Part shown: positions 17,689-26,108 of the stretch, piece after piece | Numbering within the stretch: position 1 is the first letter of the stretch | Layout: each line of letters begins with the position of its first letter | Notes under the pieces: generated by a model | The model's database searches: none | The model's input: only the letters and a program-made list of their open reading frames with translations | Told to the model about the DNA's origin: nothing | Position numbers and translations under genes: made by a program | DNA from: Paenibacillus sp. FJAT-26967 | GTDB lineage: Bacteria; Bacillota; Bacilli; Paenibacillales; NBRC-103111 | Assembly: GCF_001541095.1 (NCBI RefSeq) | Contig: NZ_LMXH01000001.1 | Location: 2,010,842 to 2,074,841, forward strand | Length of the DNA stretch: 64,000 bases | Reading direction: 5' to 3'

Positions 17689-18579
17689 TCAGATGAGTTC
17701 TGAAATAATTTTGTTGATCTCTGAGATTTGGGGATACTGGTCGTCCGGTACCGTCCCCTGCAAAAGCGCAAGCATGCCTTGGAGTACGATCGGCCGGGGG
17801 AGAGATTTCGCTGCTTCTTCCTGCAGGACCTCCAGAATCTGCTGAACAGAAGACCGCTTCTCGTCCTCTAATTGACTGCCCTCAACTGCACGGATTAAAT
17901 TATCGACTGCCATGTACAATCGGCGGACCGCATATGTACCCTCCGTAATAGAAACCTCGGGAAAAATCGACTTCATGATCGTTGTTGTCAGCATAGGCTC
18001 TTTCTTGGAGCTGACAATACCGTGAACGGAGTCATCCAGCCGTGCGACGATATATTCGGCCACATCTCTGGGCAGGAATTGGACATTGTCGAGAACGACG
18101 AAGCCCATGTATTCACGGATGAGCGCAAGTAATACTACTGAGAGATCAAAAGCGTGCGGCTCGATGTCAGGGCCGTAAACTTGGATAATTTGATCCCGGA
18201 AGCAGACGTAGAACTTCGTTCTCATCGTCATCGAGAGTTTTTTTATTTCCTCACTGATATCAATCTGACCCTGGGAAAAAATTTTCAAGACACTGGAATT
18301 GGACATGAGTTCATTGAATTGAACCATGATTTGCTGATGGAGTCCTTCTTTAGGGTTAGAGGCGTAACGCTCAGCCGCAATCGATATATTGTTGAACAAC
18401 TGTTCATGATAATGAAGAAATACCGCATAGAGTAATTCTTCCTTGGATTTAAAATAAAAATAGATGCCGCCTTTGGCTATACCCGCCGCATCCGCAATGT
18501 CTTGAATCGTTGCATGATGGTAGCCTCTCTCTGCGAATTGCTCCATTGCGCTTTGCAAGATAAGCGTCTTCTTATCCAT
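17689..18579 (-). CDS. TetR/AcrR-family repressor of adjacent efflux pump
   Basis: The protein is 296 residues, longer than the usual 190-220. The N-terminal TetR helix-turn-helix is clear: AMEQFAERGYHHATIQDIADAAG, then GGIYFYFKSKEELLYAVF. The remainder is helical ligand-binding sequence, with an extra C-terminal region of about 90 residues. The start ATG ending at 18579 has GGAAGGTGG seven nt upstream; the open frame to 18612 runs into the operator and is not used. It is divergent from a DHA2 efflux gene, and two near-identical palindromes lie between them, so autorepression plus repression of the pump is expected. The ligand is unknown. Confidence 0.88.
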   Translation of the reverse strand: MDKKTLILQSAMEQFAERGYHHATIQDIADAAGIAKGGIYFYFKSKEELLYAVFLHYHEQLFNNISIAAERYASNPKEGLHQQIMVQFNELMSNSSVLKIFSQGQIDISEEIKKLSMTMRTKFYVCFRDQIIQVYGPDIEPHAFDLSVVLLALIREYMGFVVLDNVQFLPRDVAEYIVARLDDSVHGIVSSKKEPMLTTTIMKSIFPEVSITEGTYAVRRLYMAVDNLIRAVEGSQLEDEKRSSVQQILEVLQEEAAKSLPRPIVLQGMLALLQGTVPDDQYPQISEINKIISELI

Positions 18580-18603
18580 GTCATATCCACCTTCCCAAAT
18601 TTG

Positions 18604-18621
18604 TTTGACCACTTAGTCAAA
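18604..18621. promoter_or_regulatory. TetR-type operator 1
   Basis: TTTGACCACTTAGTCAAA is an 18-bp palindrome with the form TTTGAC-N6-GTCAAA. It covers the -35 region of the efflux promoter and lies just upstream of the repressor start codon. Confidence 0.75.
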
Positions 18622-18633
18622 TATGGATATAAT
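18605..18633 (+). promoter_or_regulatory. Sigma-A promoter of DHA2 efflux gene
   Basis: TTGACC (18605-18610), a 17-nt spacer and a perfect TATAAT (18628-18633). The -35 box is inside operator 1, so repressor binding should block RNA polymerase directly. Confidence 0.75.
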
Positions 18634-18692
18634 GATTTTTATGCTAATACTTAAAGGTTAAAGCTGTCCGCGTTGTTTATTGTAACACAAAT

Positions 18693-18710
18693 TTTGACCG
18701 AAGGGTCAAA
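18693..18710. promoter_or_regulatory. TetR-type operator 2
   Basis: TTTGACCGAAGGGTCAAA has the same TTTGAC-N6-GTCAAA arms as operator 1, 89 bp away, just before the efflux gene ribosome site. On the minus strand its TTGACC may serve as the -35 box of the repressor's own promoter, with TACAAT about 19 nt further on. Confidence 0.7.
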
Positions 18711-18728
18711 TTGAGATGGAGGTTAGTT

Positions 18729-20321
18729 GTGGAAGCGAAAGAGAAAGGGATTAATAAGAATTTAGTGCTGTTCGGCCTCATTATGGGAATGTTTTTCAGT
18801 GCGCTGGAACAGACAATTGTGGGTACGGCTATGCCGACCATTATTTCGGAGCTTCAGGGATTCGAGATTTTTGCTTGGGTAACGACGGCATACATGATCA
18901 CTTCGACCGTTGTCGTGCCAATCGTGGGTAAGCTGTCCGACTTGTACGGAAGAAGACTGCTTTATTTAATCGGGGCTATTATTTTCGCAGCGGGCTCCGC
19001 TTTGTGCGCGACAGCCGAATCCATGGAAATGCTCGTCGCATACCGGGCGCTTCAAGGAATCGGCGGAGGCATGCTTATGCCGCTATCGCAGACCATTATC
19101 GGCGACATCTTCACCGCGGAGCAGCGGGCTAAGTGGCAGGGCGTGTTCGGAGCGATCTTCGGATTGAGCTCGGTCATCGGTCCGTTCATCGGCGGTGTAA
19201 TCGTCGATGCGGTCAGCTGGCACTGGATCTTCCTTATGAACGTGCCCTTTGGTATTTTGAGTGCCGTTATGATCTTTATGGGCATGAAGAACGAGTTCGT
19301 TAAACATACGGAGCGCGTTGAAATCGATTATCTCGGGATTTTCACCTTAGTGCCCGCTCTGATTTTGTTCCTGTACGGACTGACGTTTGGCGGCGATCAA
19401 TTCGAATGGAACTCTGCAACGAGTTATTTAATTTTTGGCGGCGCCTTGTTTTTTACAATCGTTTTCCTCTATGCGGAGACCAAAGCCAGGGAACCTGTTC
19501 TGGATCTGTCCTTGTTCCGTAATCGGGTATTTACGACTACAAACGCATTAGGCTTCCTGCTCGGACTCGGCATGTTCGGCGCCATTATGTTCGTGCCTTT
19601 GTTTATGCAGGGGATTATGGGCGTATCCCCGACAAAGGCGGGATCAACGATGACGCCGATGATGATCGCTTTAATTGTCTCAAGCGTACTCGGAGGTCAA
19701 TTACTGCTCCGGATGCCTTACCGGAGTGTACTGGCCGGCGGTATGATTATTACCACGGCAGGATTTTATTTGATCAGCACCATGGGTCTGGACACTTCCA
19801 TGTGGATGGTCTATCTCTATATGGTTATTCTGGGTCTTGGGATGGGCTTAGTTATGCCGACGCTCATGATTGCCGTTCAGAATGAATTTTCCAAAGACCG
19901 GTTAGGTACGGTAACATCGGCTTCGACGTTTTTCCGCTCAATCGGGGGAACTATCGGTGTAACAGTACTGAGCGTCGTCATGAACAACACTTTACGTTCG
20001 AATGTAGATACACAAGCTGCCGCAGAACAGGCCCAGGGCAACGGTGCAGTCGTTGAGGCTATTCGCGGTATTCAAGCCAATGATATCGACTTGTACAGTG
20101 TGATGGTATACCCGGATAAATTCCCTCTGCCGGATGAGCTCAAGAAGCAGGTGATACACTTCATTCAGAGCGCTTGGACACAAGCCTTTTCGACGGTAGC
20201 TTTAACAGGACTGATCTTCGTTGCTGCGGGAATTATCGTTTCTTTCCTGGTAGGGAACAAGCGTATTGAGCGGGACCGTAAGGATGGAGAACAAGAAACT
20301 AAGCTTGAATTCGAGCATTAA
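18729..20321 (+). CDS. DHA2-family (EmrB/QacA) drug:H+ antiporter
   Basis: The protein is about 530 residues with some 14 predicted membrane segments. Family motifs include SALEQTIVGTAMPTI in segment 1, the motif A loop GKLSDLYGRR, and the segment 4-5 region RALQGIGGGMLMPLSQTI followed by GLSSVIGPFIGG (motif C). Start is GTG at 18729, five nt after GGAGGT; the upstream TTG at 18711 overlaps the operator. It would export toxic compounds in exchange for protons. It is controlled by the divergent TetR protein and ends at a strong terminator. The substrate is unknown. Confidence 0.92.
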   Translation: MEAKEKGINKNLVLFGLIMGMFFSALEQTIVGTAMPTIISELQGFEIFAWVTTAYMITSTVVVPIVGKLSDLYGRRLLYLIGAIIFAAGSALCATAESMEMLVAYRALQGIGGGMLMPLSQTIIGDIFTAEQRAKWQGVFGAIFGLSSVIGPFIGGVIVDAVSWHWIFLMNVPFGILSAVMIFMGMKNEFVKHTERVEIDYLGIFTLVPALILFLYGLTFGGDQFEWNSATSYLIFGGALFFTIVFLYAETKAREPVLDLSLFRNRVFTTTNALGFLLGLGMFGAIMFVPLFMQGIMGVSPTKAGSTMTPMMIALIVSSVLGGQLLLRMPYRSVLAGGMIITTAGFYLISTMGLDTSMWMVYLYMVILGLGMGLVMPTLMIAVQNEFSKDRLGTVTSASTFFRSIGGTIGVTVLSVVMNNTLRSNVDTQAAAEQAQGNGAVVEAIRGIQANDIDLYSVMVYPDKFPLPDELKKQVIHFIQSAWTQAFSTVALTGLIFVAAGIIVSFLVGNKRIERDRKDGEQETKLEFEH

Positions 20322-20330
20322 CCAGCAGTG

Positions 20331-20364
20331 AAAAGGCTGTTCCCCCGGGGACAGCCTTTTTTTT
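20331..20364 (+). terminator. Strong terminator after efflux gene
   Basis: AAAAGGCTGTTCCC pairs with GGGGACAGCCTTTT (one G-U) around a 2-nt loop, followed by a T8 run. Confidence 0.85.
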
Positions 20365-20455
20365 GTTGTTCTGTGATTTAGCATTAGTCATGAAATGCTG
20401 ATATGCACGGACAAGTAGTCACATATACAATGCCGCGGGTATCATCGCCCTAAGT

Positions 20456-20499
20456 TATGACAAAAGCTAACTTGTTCATATGACATCGATTTTGTCATA
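20456..20499. promoter_or_regulatory. Long-spaced inverted repeat upstream of esterase gene
   Basis: TATGACAAAA (20456-20465) and TTTTGTCATA (20490-20499) are perfect 10-bp arms with a 24-nt spacer, and a third ATGACA copy lies in the spacer. It could be an operator for a dimeric regulator or a leader hairpin. No obvious consensus promoter was found between it and the gene. Confidence 0.45.
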
Positions 20500-20619
20500 C
20501 TGGTCACAAACGAACTTGGTTTACATTAAAGTTTCTGGGGATGTTCAGCACAAGTTACATTTCAGGCTAAACCAGACAGCTCGAATTTATTGAGTCTGAT
20601 TCCACAGGAGGATACCCAA

Positions 20620-21828
20620 ATGCCCGTTAAATGGATGGAGAAAAATGCTCATGTTTTACAGACGCTCGAGTGTCGTTCCTCTTTGAAAGATTTGGAACCG
20701 CTTCGGGAAATGATCGGTTCAGCGCCAATTGTAGGACTCGGCGAAGCGGCTCATGGAACGCGAGAAATTTTTAAAGTGAAGCATCGTTTTGTTGAATTCC
20801 TGGTATCTGAAATGGGTTTTACCAATCTGGTATTAGAAGAGAATTGGGACAGCGCGCTGCGGTTGGATCATTATGTTCTGACGGGTGAAGGAAATCCAAG
20901 TGAGTTTCTCAATCCCGTCTTTAACACCAGGGAAGTTACGGATATGCTGGAATGGGTCCGCTTTTACAATGCCGATCCCGAGCATGAAGCGAAAGTACGT
21001 ATCATTGGAATGGATATCCAGCAGGTCGATGAATCTGTCTATAACAAGATAACGGACTACATGTGTTTACATAGACCCGATCTGCTGCTTTCTGTAACTG
21101 AAAAGACGAAAGCACTTCTTCCGTTCACGAAGGATATCGGCTTGTTCAGCAGTCTTCCCAAAGAAGACAAAGACCGGCTGATTACCGAGGCACAAGAGAT
21201 CAGAATGATACTCGAACAAAATAAAAATGATCTGGAAGGACAGGCTAACGAATTTCAGTGGATTCTGCAAAGCGTCCGGATCATAGAGCAATTTACCACA
21301 ATGGCGGCTGTTTTGTCTGAACAGCCTTCCGAATTCTATCTTAAACACGATATCGCCATGTATGAGAACGCTAAATGGACTCAAGAGAATTTGGGCAAAA
21401 CCATTGTATGGGCTCACAACGGTCACATTTCTAAAGAAAACTTGATTCCCTTTGTTTACCCTAAAGTATCGGGACAACATTTGGCAGAATATTACCGAGA
21501 GAAGTATGTTACGATCGGAACGTCCGTGTATCAGGGCAAGTATAACGCTTTTAACAGCCAGAATGATTTTGGACCTCACGGTACCATTCAATCGAATCCG
21601 GACAGCATTAACGATACGCTAGGACAGGTCCAGAAGGAGTTATTTTTTGTCGATTTGCGTAAGGCAGACGGTTTAACGAAAAGTTGGCTGGAGCAACCGC
21701 ATTCTTTCTTCGCAGGAGTTACTGCAGTCGGTCCGGATATTCCAAGTACAGTAGATATACCGCTGGGAAGCTTGTTTGATATTCTCATCCAGATCCAGCA
21801 GGTTACTCCTTCTCAGCTAAGCCGGTAA
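20620..21828 (+). CDS. Erythromycin esterase-family protein
   Basis: The protein is 402 residues with ATG at 20620, nine nt from AGGAGG. GLGEAAHGTREIF contains Glu42 and His45, matching the catalytic Glu/His pair near the N-terminus of EreB-type esterases, and VLEENW and VWAHNGHIS are the other conserved blocks (the latter supplies the C-terminal His). Characterised members open the macrolide lactone ring, but many Bacillus and Paenibacillus homologues act on unknown substrates, so resistance should not be assumed. It is monocistronic with an inverted repeat upstream. Confidence 0.85.
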   Translation: MPVKWMEKNAHVLQTLECRSSLKDLEPLREMIGSAPIVGLGEAAHGTREIFKVKHRFVEFLVSEMGFTNLVLEENWDSALRLDHYVLTGEGNPSEFLNPVFNTREVTDMLEWVRFYNADPEHEAKVRIIGMDIQQVDESVYNKITDYMCLHRPDLLLSVTEKTKALLPFTKDIGLFSSLPKEDKDRLITEAQEIRMILEQNKNDLEGQANEFQWILQSVRIIEQFTTMAAVLSEQPSEFYLKHDIAMYENAKWTQENLGKTIVWAHNGHISKENLIPFVYPKVSGQHLAEYYREKYVTIGTSVYQGKYNAFNSQNDFGPHGTIQSNPDSINDTLGQVQKELFFVDLRKADGLTKSWLEQPHSFFAGVTAVGPDIPSTVDIPLGSLFDILIQIQQVTPSQLSR

Positions 21829-21861
21829 CAGGAGCAGCAGAGCAAGTCACTTCATCTCTTC

Positions 21862-21885
21862 AAACCCGTGCGGTGCGCGGTTTTT
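21862..21885 (+). terminator. Terminator after esterase gene
   Basis: AAACC(c)GTGC pairs with GCGCGGTTT around a GGT loop, with a TTTTT end. Confidence 0.6.
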
Positions 21886-21952
21886 ATTTTTCCAAGGTTC
21901 GGTAACTTTACGGACAAGCTTACGTCTAACTTGACAAAGGGGAGGAATAAAC

Positions 21953-23185
21953 ATGAAGAAATGGATCACCTTGCTGTTAGTGGCAGGAATGGTGGTGCTT
22001 GGCACGACGCGGCCCACTCAGGCACAGGCACGTCAAGAACTCGCTTTACCAAGCGAGATGCCGGCTATTACCCTGCTGGATGAATTTACTTTGTATTCCA
22101 GCAGCACAACAAGACCCTCAGAGGCTATCGGGGCGCTTAGTTCTTTACAATCGGTCCGATTAGCTCCGATCGAGAGAAACCAGCTGCTAGGTATTACGGC
22201 AATGGACAAGGTCAAGGTCGTAACATGGCTCGGCGATGCCTGGATTAATCTAAAAGAAGGCGCTTATAAGTATGGAGAGCTAGAGGTAAAGGAACAGACG
22301 ATAACGCTGCTGGAGCAGACGACTTCCATTTATGATTCACCCATGAAGATGACTCCTTATGGACTTTCCCCGCAGAAGGTTCAGGCTATTGCCTCCATCG
22401 GTGCTTGTGATCCATACACACCCTGTTACTCGGAAGATAAGTGGTATCTCATCCGGACTTCTTGGCTCGGAGACAAATGGATTCGTCCTTATCACTATGC
22501 GGAGAAATATACCGGGAATCCGGTCGAGGGAATGATTGCTATTGCAGAAGAAAGCGAAGTATATCAGCTGCCTTTCGAAAAACCTTTGATCGATGAACCC
22601 AAAGTGACTCCACAAGTAGTGAAGCCTGTTTCAAAACATGTACAGCTGGTGCGCATGGTGCCACCGAGTGTCTGGTATCAGATCGAGACTCCGAAGGGAC
22701 TTAGATGGATTGGTTTAGGCACTTCCGGAGGGCTTGGATTTGAAGGAGTAGAGCAGGTCGATCTTGAATTAAATATGCCTGTACCCTTTCACTATTATTC
22801 CGTTCCCTTTGATTATGCCGATAAATCTTCTATAGAGCAGCCGCAGCAAACCGTTCATGCACTTGGCAAAAGAGACGATTGGTACTTCGTATTATCGGAG
22901 GGTTCGGGCAAATGGATTAATCCGGCTAAGGCAGTTTCCTCTAAACTGACAGGAGATCTCCGGAATGATGCCAAGCTTGGTGTGAAGCAAATTACGACCC
23001 ATATTGAATTGACAGAGACCTCCGTAGCTCTGGATATCCCTTATGTGAATCAGTCCACAGTCAACGACGGGCTTGCATTCACGCCGCAAACCGTGACTGC
23101 TTCTCGTGTTTGGGAATCACCCAATGGAGAGACCTGGTATTATATTCAAACGTGGAAGGGTGCCAAATGGGTACGGCCCCAGTAA
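21953..23185 (+). CDS. Secreted protein with tandem SH3-like repeats
   Basis: The protein is 410 residues with a clear signal peptide (MKKWITLLLVAGMVVLG, cleavage near AQA) and GGGGAGG ahead of the ATG. The mature part repeats a module of about 75-80 residues. Each ends in W-Y-x-I-x-T/S then G-x-x-W-I/V: WYLIRTSWLGDKWIRP, WYQIETPKGLRWIGLG, WYFVLSEGSGKWINP and WYYIQTWKGAKWVRP, with a divergent first copy (KVVTWLGDAWINL). This resembles bacterial SH3/GW cell-wall-binding modules. No catalytic domain is present. A wall-associated or surface role is likely; the specific function is unknown. Confidence 0.75.
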   Translation: MKKWITLLLVAGMVVLGTTRPTQAQARQELALPSEMPAITLLDEFTLYSSSTTRPSEAIGALSSLQSVRLAPIERNQLLGITAMDKVKVVTWLGDAWINLKEGAYKYGELEVKEQTITLLEQTTSIYDSPMKMTPYGLSPQKVQAIASIGACDPYTPCYSEDKWYLIRTSWLGDKWIRPYHYAEKYTGNPVEGMIAIAEESEVYQLPFEKPLIDEPKVTPQVVKPVSKHVQLVRMVPPSVWYQIETPKGLRWIGLGTSGGLGFEGVEQVDLELNMPVPFHYYSVPFDYADKSSIEQPQQTVHALGKRDDWYFVLSEGSGKWINPAKAVSSKLTGDLRNDAKLGVKQITTHIELTETSVALDIPYVNQSTVNDGLAFTPQTVTASRVWESPNGETWYYIQTWKGAKWVRPQ

Positions 23186-23217
23186 AACATTCAAACCGGG
23201 ATAAGAATTGAGGGCAA

Positions 23218-23246
23218 TTGACAGTGAAGCAGGTGGAGTTTATAAT
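23218..23246 (+). promoter_or_regulatory. Perfect-consensus sigma-A promoter
   Basis: TTGACA (23218-23223), a 17-nt spacer and TATAAT (23241-23246) match consensus at all 12 positions. It should drive the OsmC-family gene starting at 23320 strongly and constitutively. Confidence 0.85.
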
Positions 23247-23319
23247 AGCAATAATTCTTATAGGGTAAGTTGGTATTATAATTATCAAGCGGAGAAGCTG
23301 CATAAGGGGAGAAGATATT

Positions 23320-23766
23320 ATGGCTGCTATTCAGACTTTCAGGGCATCTGCCCATTTACAAAACGGTGTGCAAGTCAAAACCCGTTCGAGAAATTTCGAG
23401 ATCACGATAGATGAACCGGCAAGTCTCGGAGGCACGGATACCGGAATGAATCCGGTTGAAGTTCTTCTCGCTTCACTAGGTGCCTGTCAGTCAATCGTGG
23501 CGCGTGTTTATGCGCCTAAGTTTGAGGTTAAGCTGGATGACTTCCAAGTCGACGTAGAAGGCGATCTTGATCTGGACGGATTCTTTGATAGATCCGAAGT
23601 TCGTCCGGGCTACTCGGATATCCGTTATACATTCCGGATCAAAACCGATTCTCCGAGAGAGAAGGTAGAGAAGTTCGTCCAATTCCTCGAAAGTAAGTGC
23701 CCGGTTGGCGATACTATTGCTAATGCAGTTAATCTAAAACTCGAACGTATAATTATCGAGGACTAA
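23320..23766 (+). CDS. OsmC/Ohr-family peroxide-related protein
   Basis: The protein is 148 residues. It carries the two conserved redox cysteines of the family, in LLASLGACQS and SKCPVGDT, together with the GGTDTGMNPVEVLLASLG block. OsmC and Ohr proteins reduce organic hydroperoxides using the first cysteine as peroxidatic residue. The sequence is nearer to the general OsmC/YhfA group than to Ohr. It is monocistronic with a perfect promoter and its own terminator, which fits a housekeeping stress function in the cytoplasm. Confidence 0.88.
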   Translation: MAAIQTFRASAHLQNGVQVKTRSRNFEITIDEPASLGGTDTGMNPVEVLLASLGACQSIVARVYAPKFEVKLDDFQVDVEGDLDLDGFFDRSEVRPGYSDIRYTFRIKTDSPREKVEKFVQFLESKCPVGDTIANAVNLKLERIIIED

Positions 23767-23845
23767 TCTTCCTTACCTTGGCCGTTATACTGCTGCTGGA
23801 CACCATTGTTGATTCAAAGTGAATTTAGGATAGCGTTCAGCTGTG

Positions 23846-23872
23846 CACGGGTCTTACGATCCGTGTTTTTTT
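23846..23872 (+). terminator. Terminator after OsmC-family gene
   Basis: CACGGGTC pairs with GATCCGTG (one G-U) around a TTAC loop, followed by T7. Confidence 0.85.
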
Positions 23873-23938
23873 GTCAGGATTGGTAAGCGGGTGAAAAGCA
23901 GTGGAGGAAAAATTCAAAAAAATGAAACGGATTTAATA

Positions 23939-23966
23939 TTGTATAATATGTAATTTGAGGTATAAT
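23939..23966 (+). promoter_or_regulatory. Probable promoter of LPMO gene
   Basis: TTGTAT (23939-23944), a 16-nt spacer and TATAAT (23961-23966). The transcript would have a leader of about 275 nt. An isolated AAAGGAGGAGG at 24096-24106 has no start codon nearby and may act as a 5' mRNA stabiliser. Confidence 0.55.
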
Positions 23967-24172
23967 ATGAAATGTGTTTCTTGTCGCACTCGCTTGGGCC
24001 GTAGTTTTTATTTCTTTTTTGTTTTTGAAATCGCTTTCTTTTATTTTCCGGATGTAGGTATAAGCTCCATAGCGAGTTTATATAAGAGGATGGCTAAAGG
24101 AGGAGGATAACCTTTCGCTATACAAGTACTAATTTAATTGCTGGATCAGAATTTCATAGAAGGAGGGGATGC

Positions 24173-24268
24173 TTGGAAATTTCAGCCAAGCTGATACACA
24201 ATATACCTTATTACCTATTCTACCATTATAAGGAGGAAATTTATAGTGACAACATTACGTTCATCTAA
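24173..24268 (+). other. Possible leader ORF overlapping LPMO start
   Basis: A TTG at 24173 lies 4-7 nt after AGGAGGGG and opens a 31-codon frame that ends at 24268, past the LPMO GTG at 24246 in another frame. It could couple translation to the LPMO, or be chance. The peptide (MEISAKLIHNIPYYLF...) has no recognisable motif. Confidence 0.25.
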
Positions 24269-25595
24269 TTCAGGTCTTTTCAAAATGGTTGTCGCAGGCG
24301 GCATGATGCTGGTGCTGACCCTCGCGATGCTTCTCGTATTCGGTGATAAAGCTTCTGCTCACGGCTACATCAATAACCCTTCCAGCCGTGCTGACCTTTG
24401 TGCCAAAGGTACGAATAAGAACTGCGGACTTATTATTTACGAGCCTTACAGCCTTGAAGCAGCTAAAGGATTCCCTGCAGCCGGACCGGCTGACGGTAAA
24501 ATTGCAAGCGCTAACGGCCTGTTCTCCCAACTGGATGAGCAATCGGCAACTCGCTGGACCAAGGTAAACATCAGTCCGGGATCGACTACGTTCAACTGGA
24601 CTTTGAAAGTTCCTCATGCTACTGCAAGCTGGAAATATTACATCACGAAGCAGGATTGGAACCCGAATGCGCCGCTTACTCGTGCATCGTTCGATCTGAC
24701 TCCTTTCTGTAACGTGCCATACAAGGGTAAGCCTTCCGGTTCTTACTCTGACACTTGTAACGTTCCGGCTAGATCCGGATACCAAGTTATCCTGGCTGTA
24801 TGGGAAATTTCGGATACCGGCAATGCGTTCTACAACGTTATCGATGTTAACTTCGGTGGCAATAGCGGCAACGTAGACAGTTCGGCCCCTACAGCACCGG
24901 CTGGTGCTGCGGCATCCAATGTTGCTGCGACAAGCGCAACGGTCTCCTGGTCCGCTTCCACAGACAATGTAGGTGTAACCGGCTACCGGATCTTCAACGG
25001 TTCGACGCAAATCGGTTCCACGACTGGAGCCCTCAGCTACAACTTGACAGGCCTTACTTCCAATACTGCTTACAATATCACGGTAAAAGCAGTAGATGCT
25101 GCAGGGAACGTATCTGCTGCAAGCAACGCGGTTTCCTTCACGACTCTGAACGTGTCAGGTCCTGATACTCAAGCGCCATCGGCTCCTACAGGCCTTCATG
25201 TTATGGGTACCAGCACTTCCACAACGATTCCTCTGATGTGGAATGCGTCCACAGATAACGTAGGGGTAACAGGTTACCAAGTATTCAACGGTAATACGCT
25301 GGTAGCTACAGTTTCCGGCTCCACCCTGAGTTACAACGTTACGGGCCTGACTGCGAATACAGCTTATGCCTTTACGGTAAAAGCGGTTGACGCTGCTGGT
25401 AATGTATCCGCTGCAAGCAACGTTACTAACGTTACGACTCCCGCAGCTCCTGCAACATTCCCGGCTTGGAACGCTTCTACTGCTTACGTAGGCGGAAGCA
25501 AAGTGACTCACAACGGTGTAAACTATGAAGCGAAATGGTGGACACAAGGTCAAACGCCAAGCGCGACTTCTGATGTCTGGAAAGTAATTCCTTAA
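24246..25595 (+). CDS. AA10 lytic polysaccharide monooxygenase with FN3 and CBM domains
   Basis: The protein is 449 residues. The start is GTG at 24246 behind AAGGAGG. A signal peptide ends at KASA, so the mature protein begins with His39 (HGYINNPSSR). His39 and His124 (VPHATASW) form the copper histidine brace of AA10 enzymes. The catalytic domain runs to about residue 205. Two fibronectin type III modules follow (about 213-300 and 311-397; the near-repeats ASTDNVGVTGY and AVDAAGNVSAASN mark both). A C-terminal CBM5/12-like chitin-binding module ends the protein (AWNASTAYVGGSKVTHNG, AKWWTQGQ). It oxidatively cleaves crystalline chitin or cellulose outside the cell. The CBM5/12 module and Bacillus relatives favour chitin. 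It is monocistronic with a long leader. Confidence 0.93.
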   Translation: MTTLRSSNSGLFKMVVAGGMMLVLTLAMLLVFGDKASAHGYINNPSSRADLCAKGTNKNCGLIIYEPYSLEAAKGFPAAGPADGKIASANGLFSQLDEQSATRWTKVNISPGSTTFNWTLKVPHATASWKYYITKQDWNPNAPLTRASFDLTPFCNVPYKGKPSGSYSDTCNVPARSGYQVILAVWEISDTGNAFYNVIDVNFGGNSGNVDSSAPTAPAGAAASNVAATSATVSWSASTDNVGVTGYRIFNGSTQIGSTTGALSYNLTGLTSNTAYNITVKAVDAAGNVSAASNAVSFTTLNVSGPDTQAPSAPTGLHVMGTSTSTTIPLMWNASTDNVGVTGYQVFNGNTLVATVSGSTLSYNVTGLTANTAYAFTVKAVDAAGNVSAASNVTNVTTPAAPATFPAWNASTAYVGGSKVTHNGVNYEAKWWTQGQTPSATSDVWKVIP

Positions 25596-25618
25596 TTAAT
25601 GCTTGCTTAAGCGGTACG

Positions 25619-25653
25619 AGATGACTTCTGATCATTCAGAGGTCATCTTTTTT
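25619..25653 (+). terminator. Terminator after LPMO gene
   Basis: AGATGACTTCTG pairs with CAGAGGTCATCT (one G-U) around ATCATT, followed by a T6 tract. Confidence 0.85.
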
Positions 25654-25687
25654 ATACTGCGAATAACCGTTAGACTTTATATCCGGA

Positions 25688-26093
25688 TTATTCTTTATGA
25701 TTGCCCCGGTAGTGTGCCGGAGTATAGGCAACAATTGCCTGACTTCCTCGGCTCGGCGGTGAATGTCTTCCGGTAAAAGTAATGCCAAGGTCCGCCAGAA
25801 TAGCATGAAATGCCGGGATGAGAGATTCCTGAAGACCGGGCGGGGGAGTCTGTCTCCAGAATCTTATGGCAGCGGGCAAAAGTCGCGACGATCCAAAATA
25901 CGGCTTCGCGGTGGCAGCCGGCCCGAATGAGCTCGCGGCTTCCTCCGATTGCTATCCGCCGTGCTGCCGGAGTAATATCGGTGCTGAAGAAAAACGTTGT
26001 CTTGGCCGCTTTTACAGCAGCATCGAATGTCCTCTCCAGCTCTGTCAGATGCTGCTCTATACGCTGTGAGCTTAAATGATTGCATCCGAGCAT
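25688..26093 (-). pseudogene. Frameshifted gene for conserved small protein
   Basis: Two overlapping frames on the minus strand make one sensible protein of about 135 residues if one base is removed from the GGGGG run at 25842-25846. The first frame (MLGCNHLSSQRIEQHL... to FARCHKILETDSP) then joins the second (PGLQESLIPAFHAILADLGI...). The joined region GSRELIRAGCHREAVFWIV, then KILETDSPPGLQESL, reads as a helical protein that I do not recognise. It could be a real inactivation, programmed slippage, or a sequencing error in a homopolymer. It lies 15 nt downstream of the HHH gene. Confidence 0.55.
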
Positions 26094-26108
26094 TCGTAAC
26101 AGGAAATC

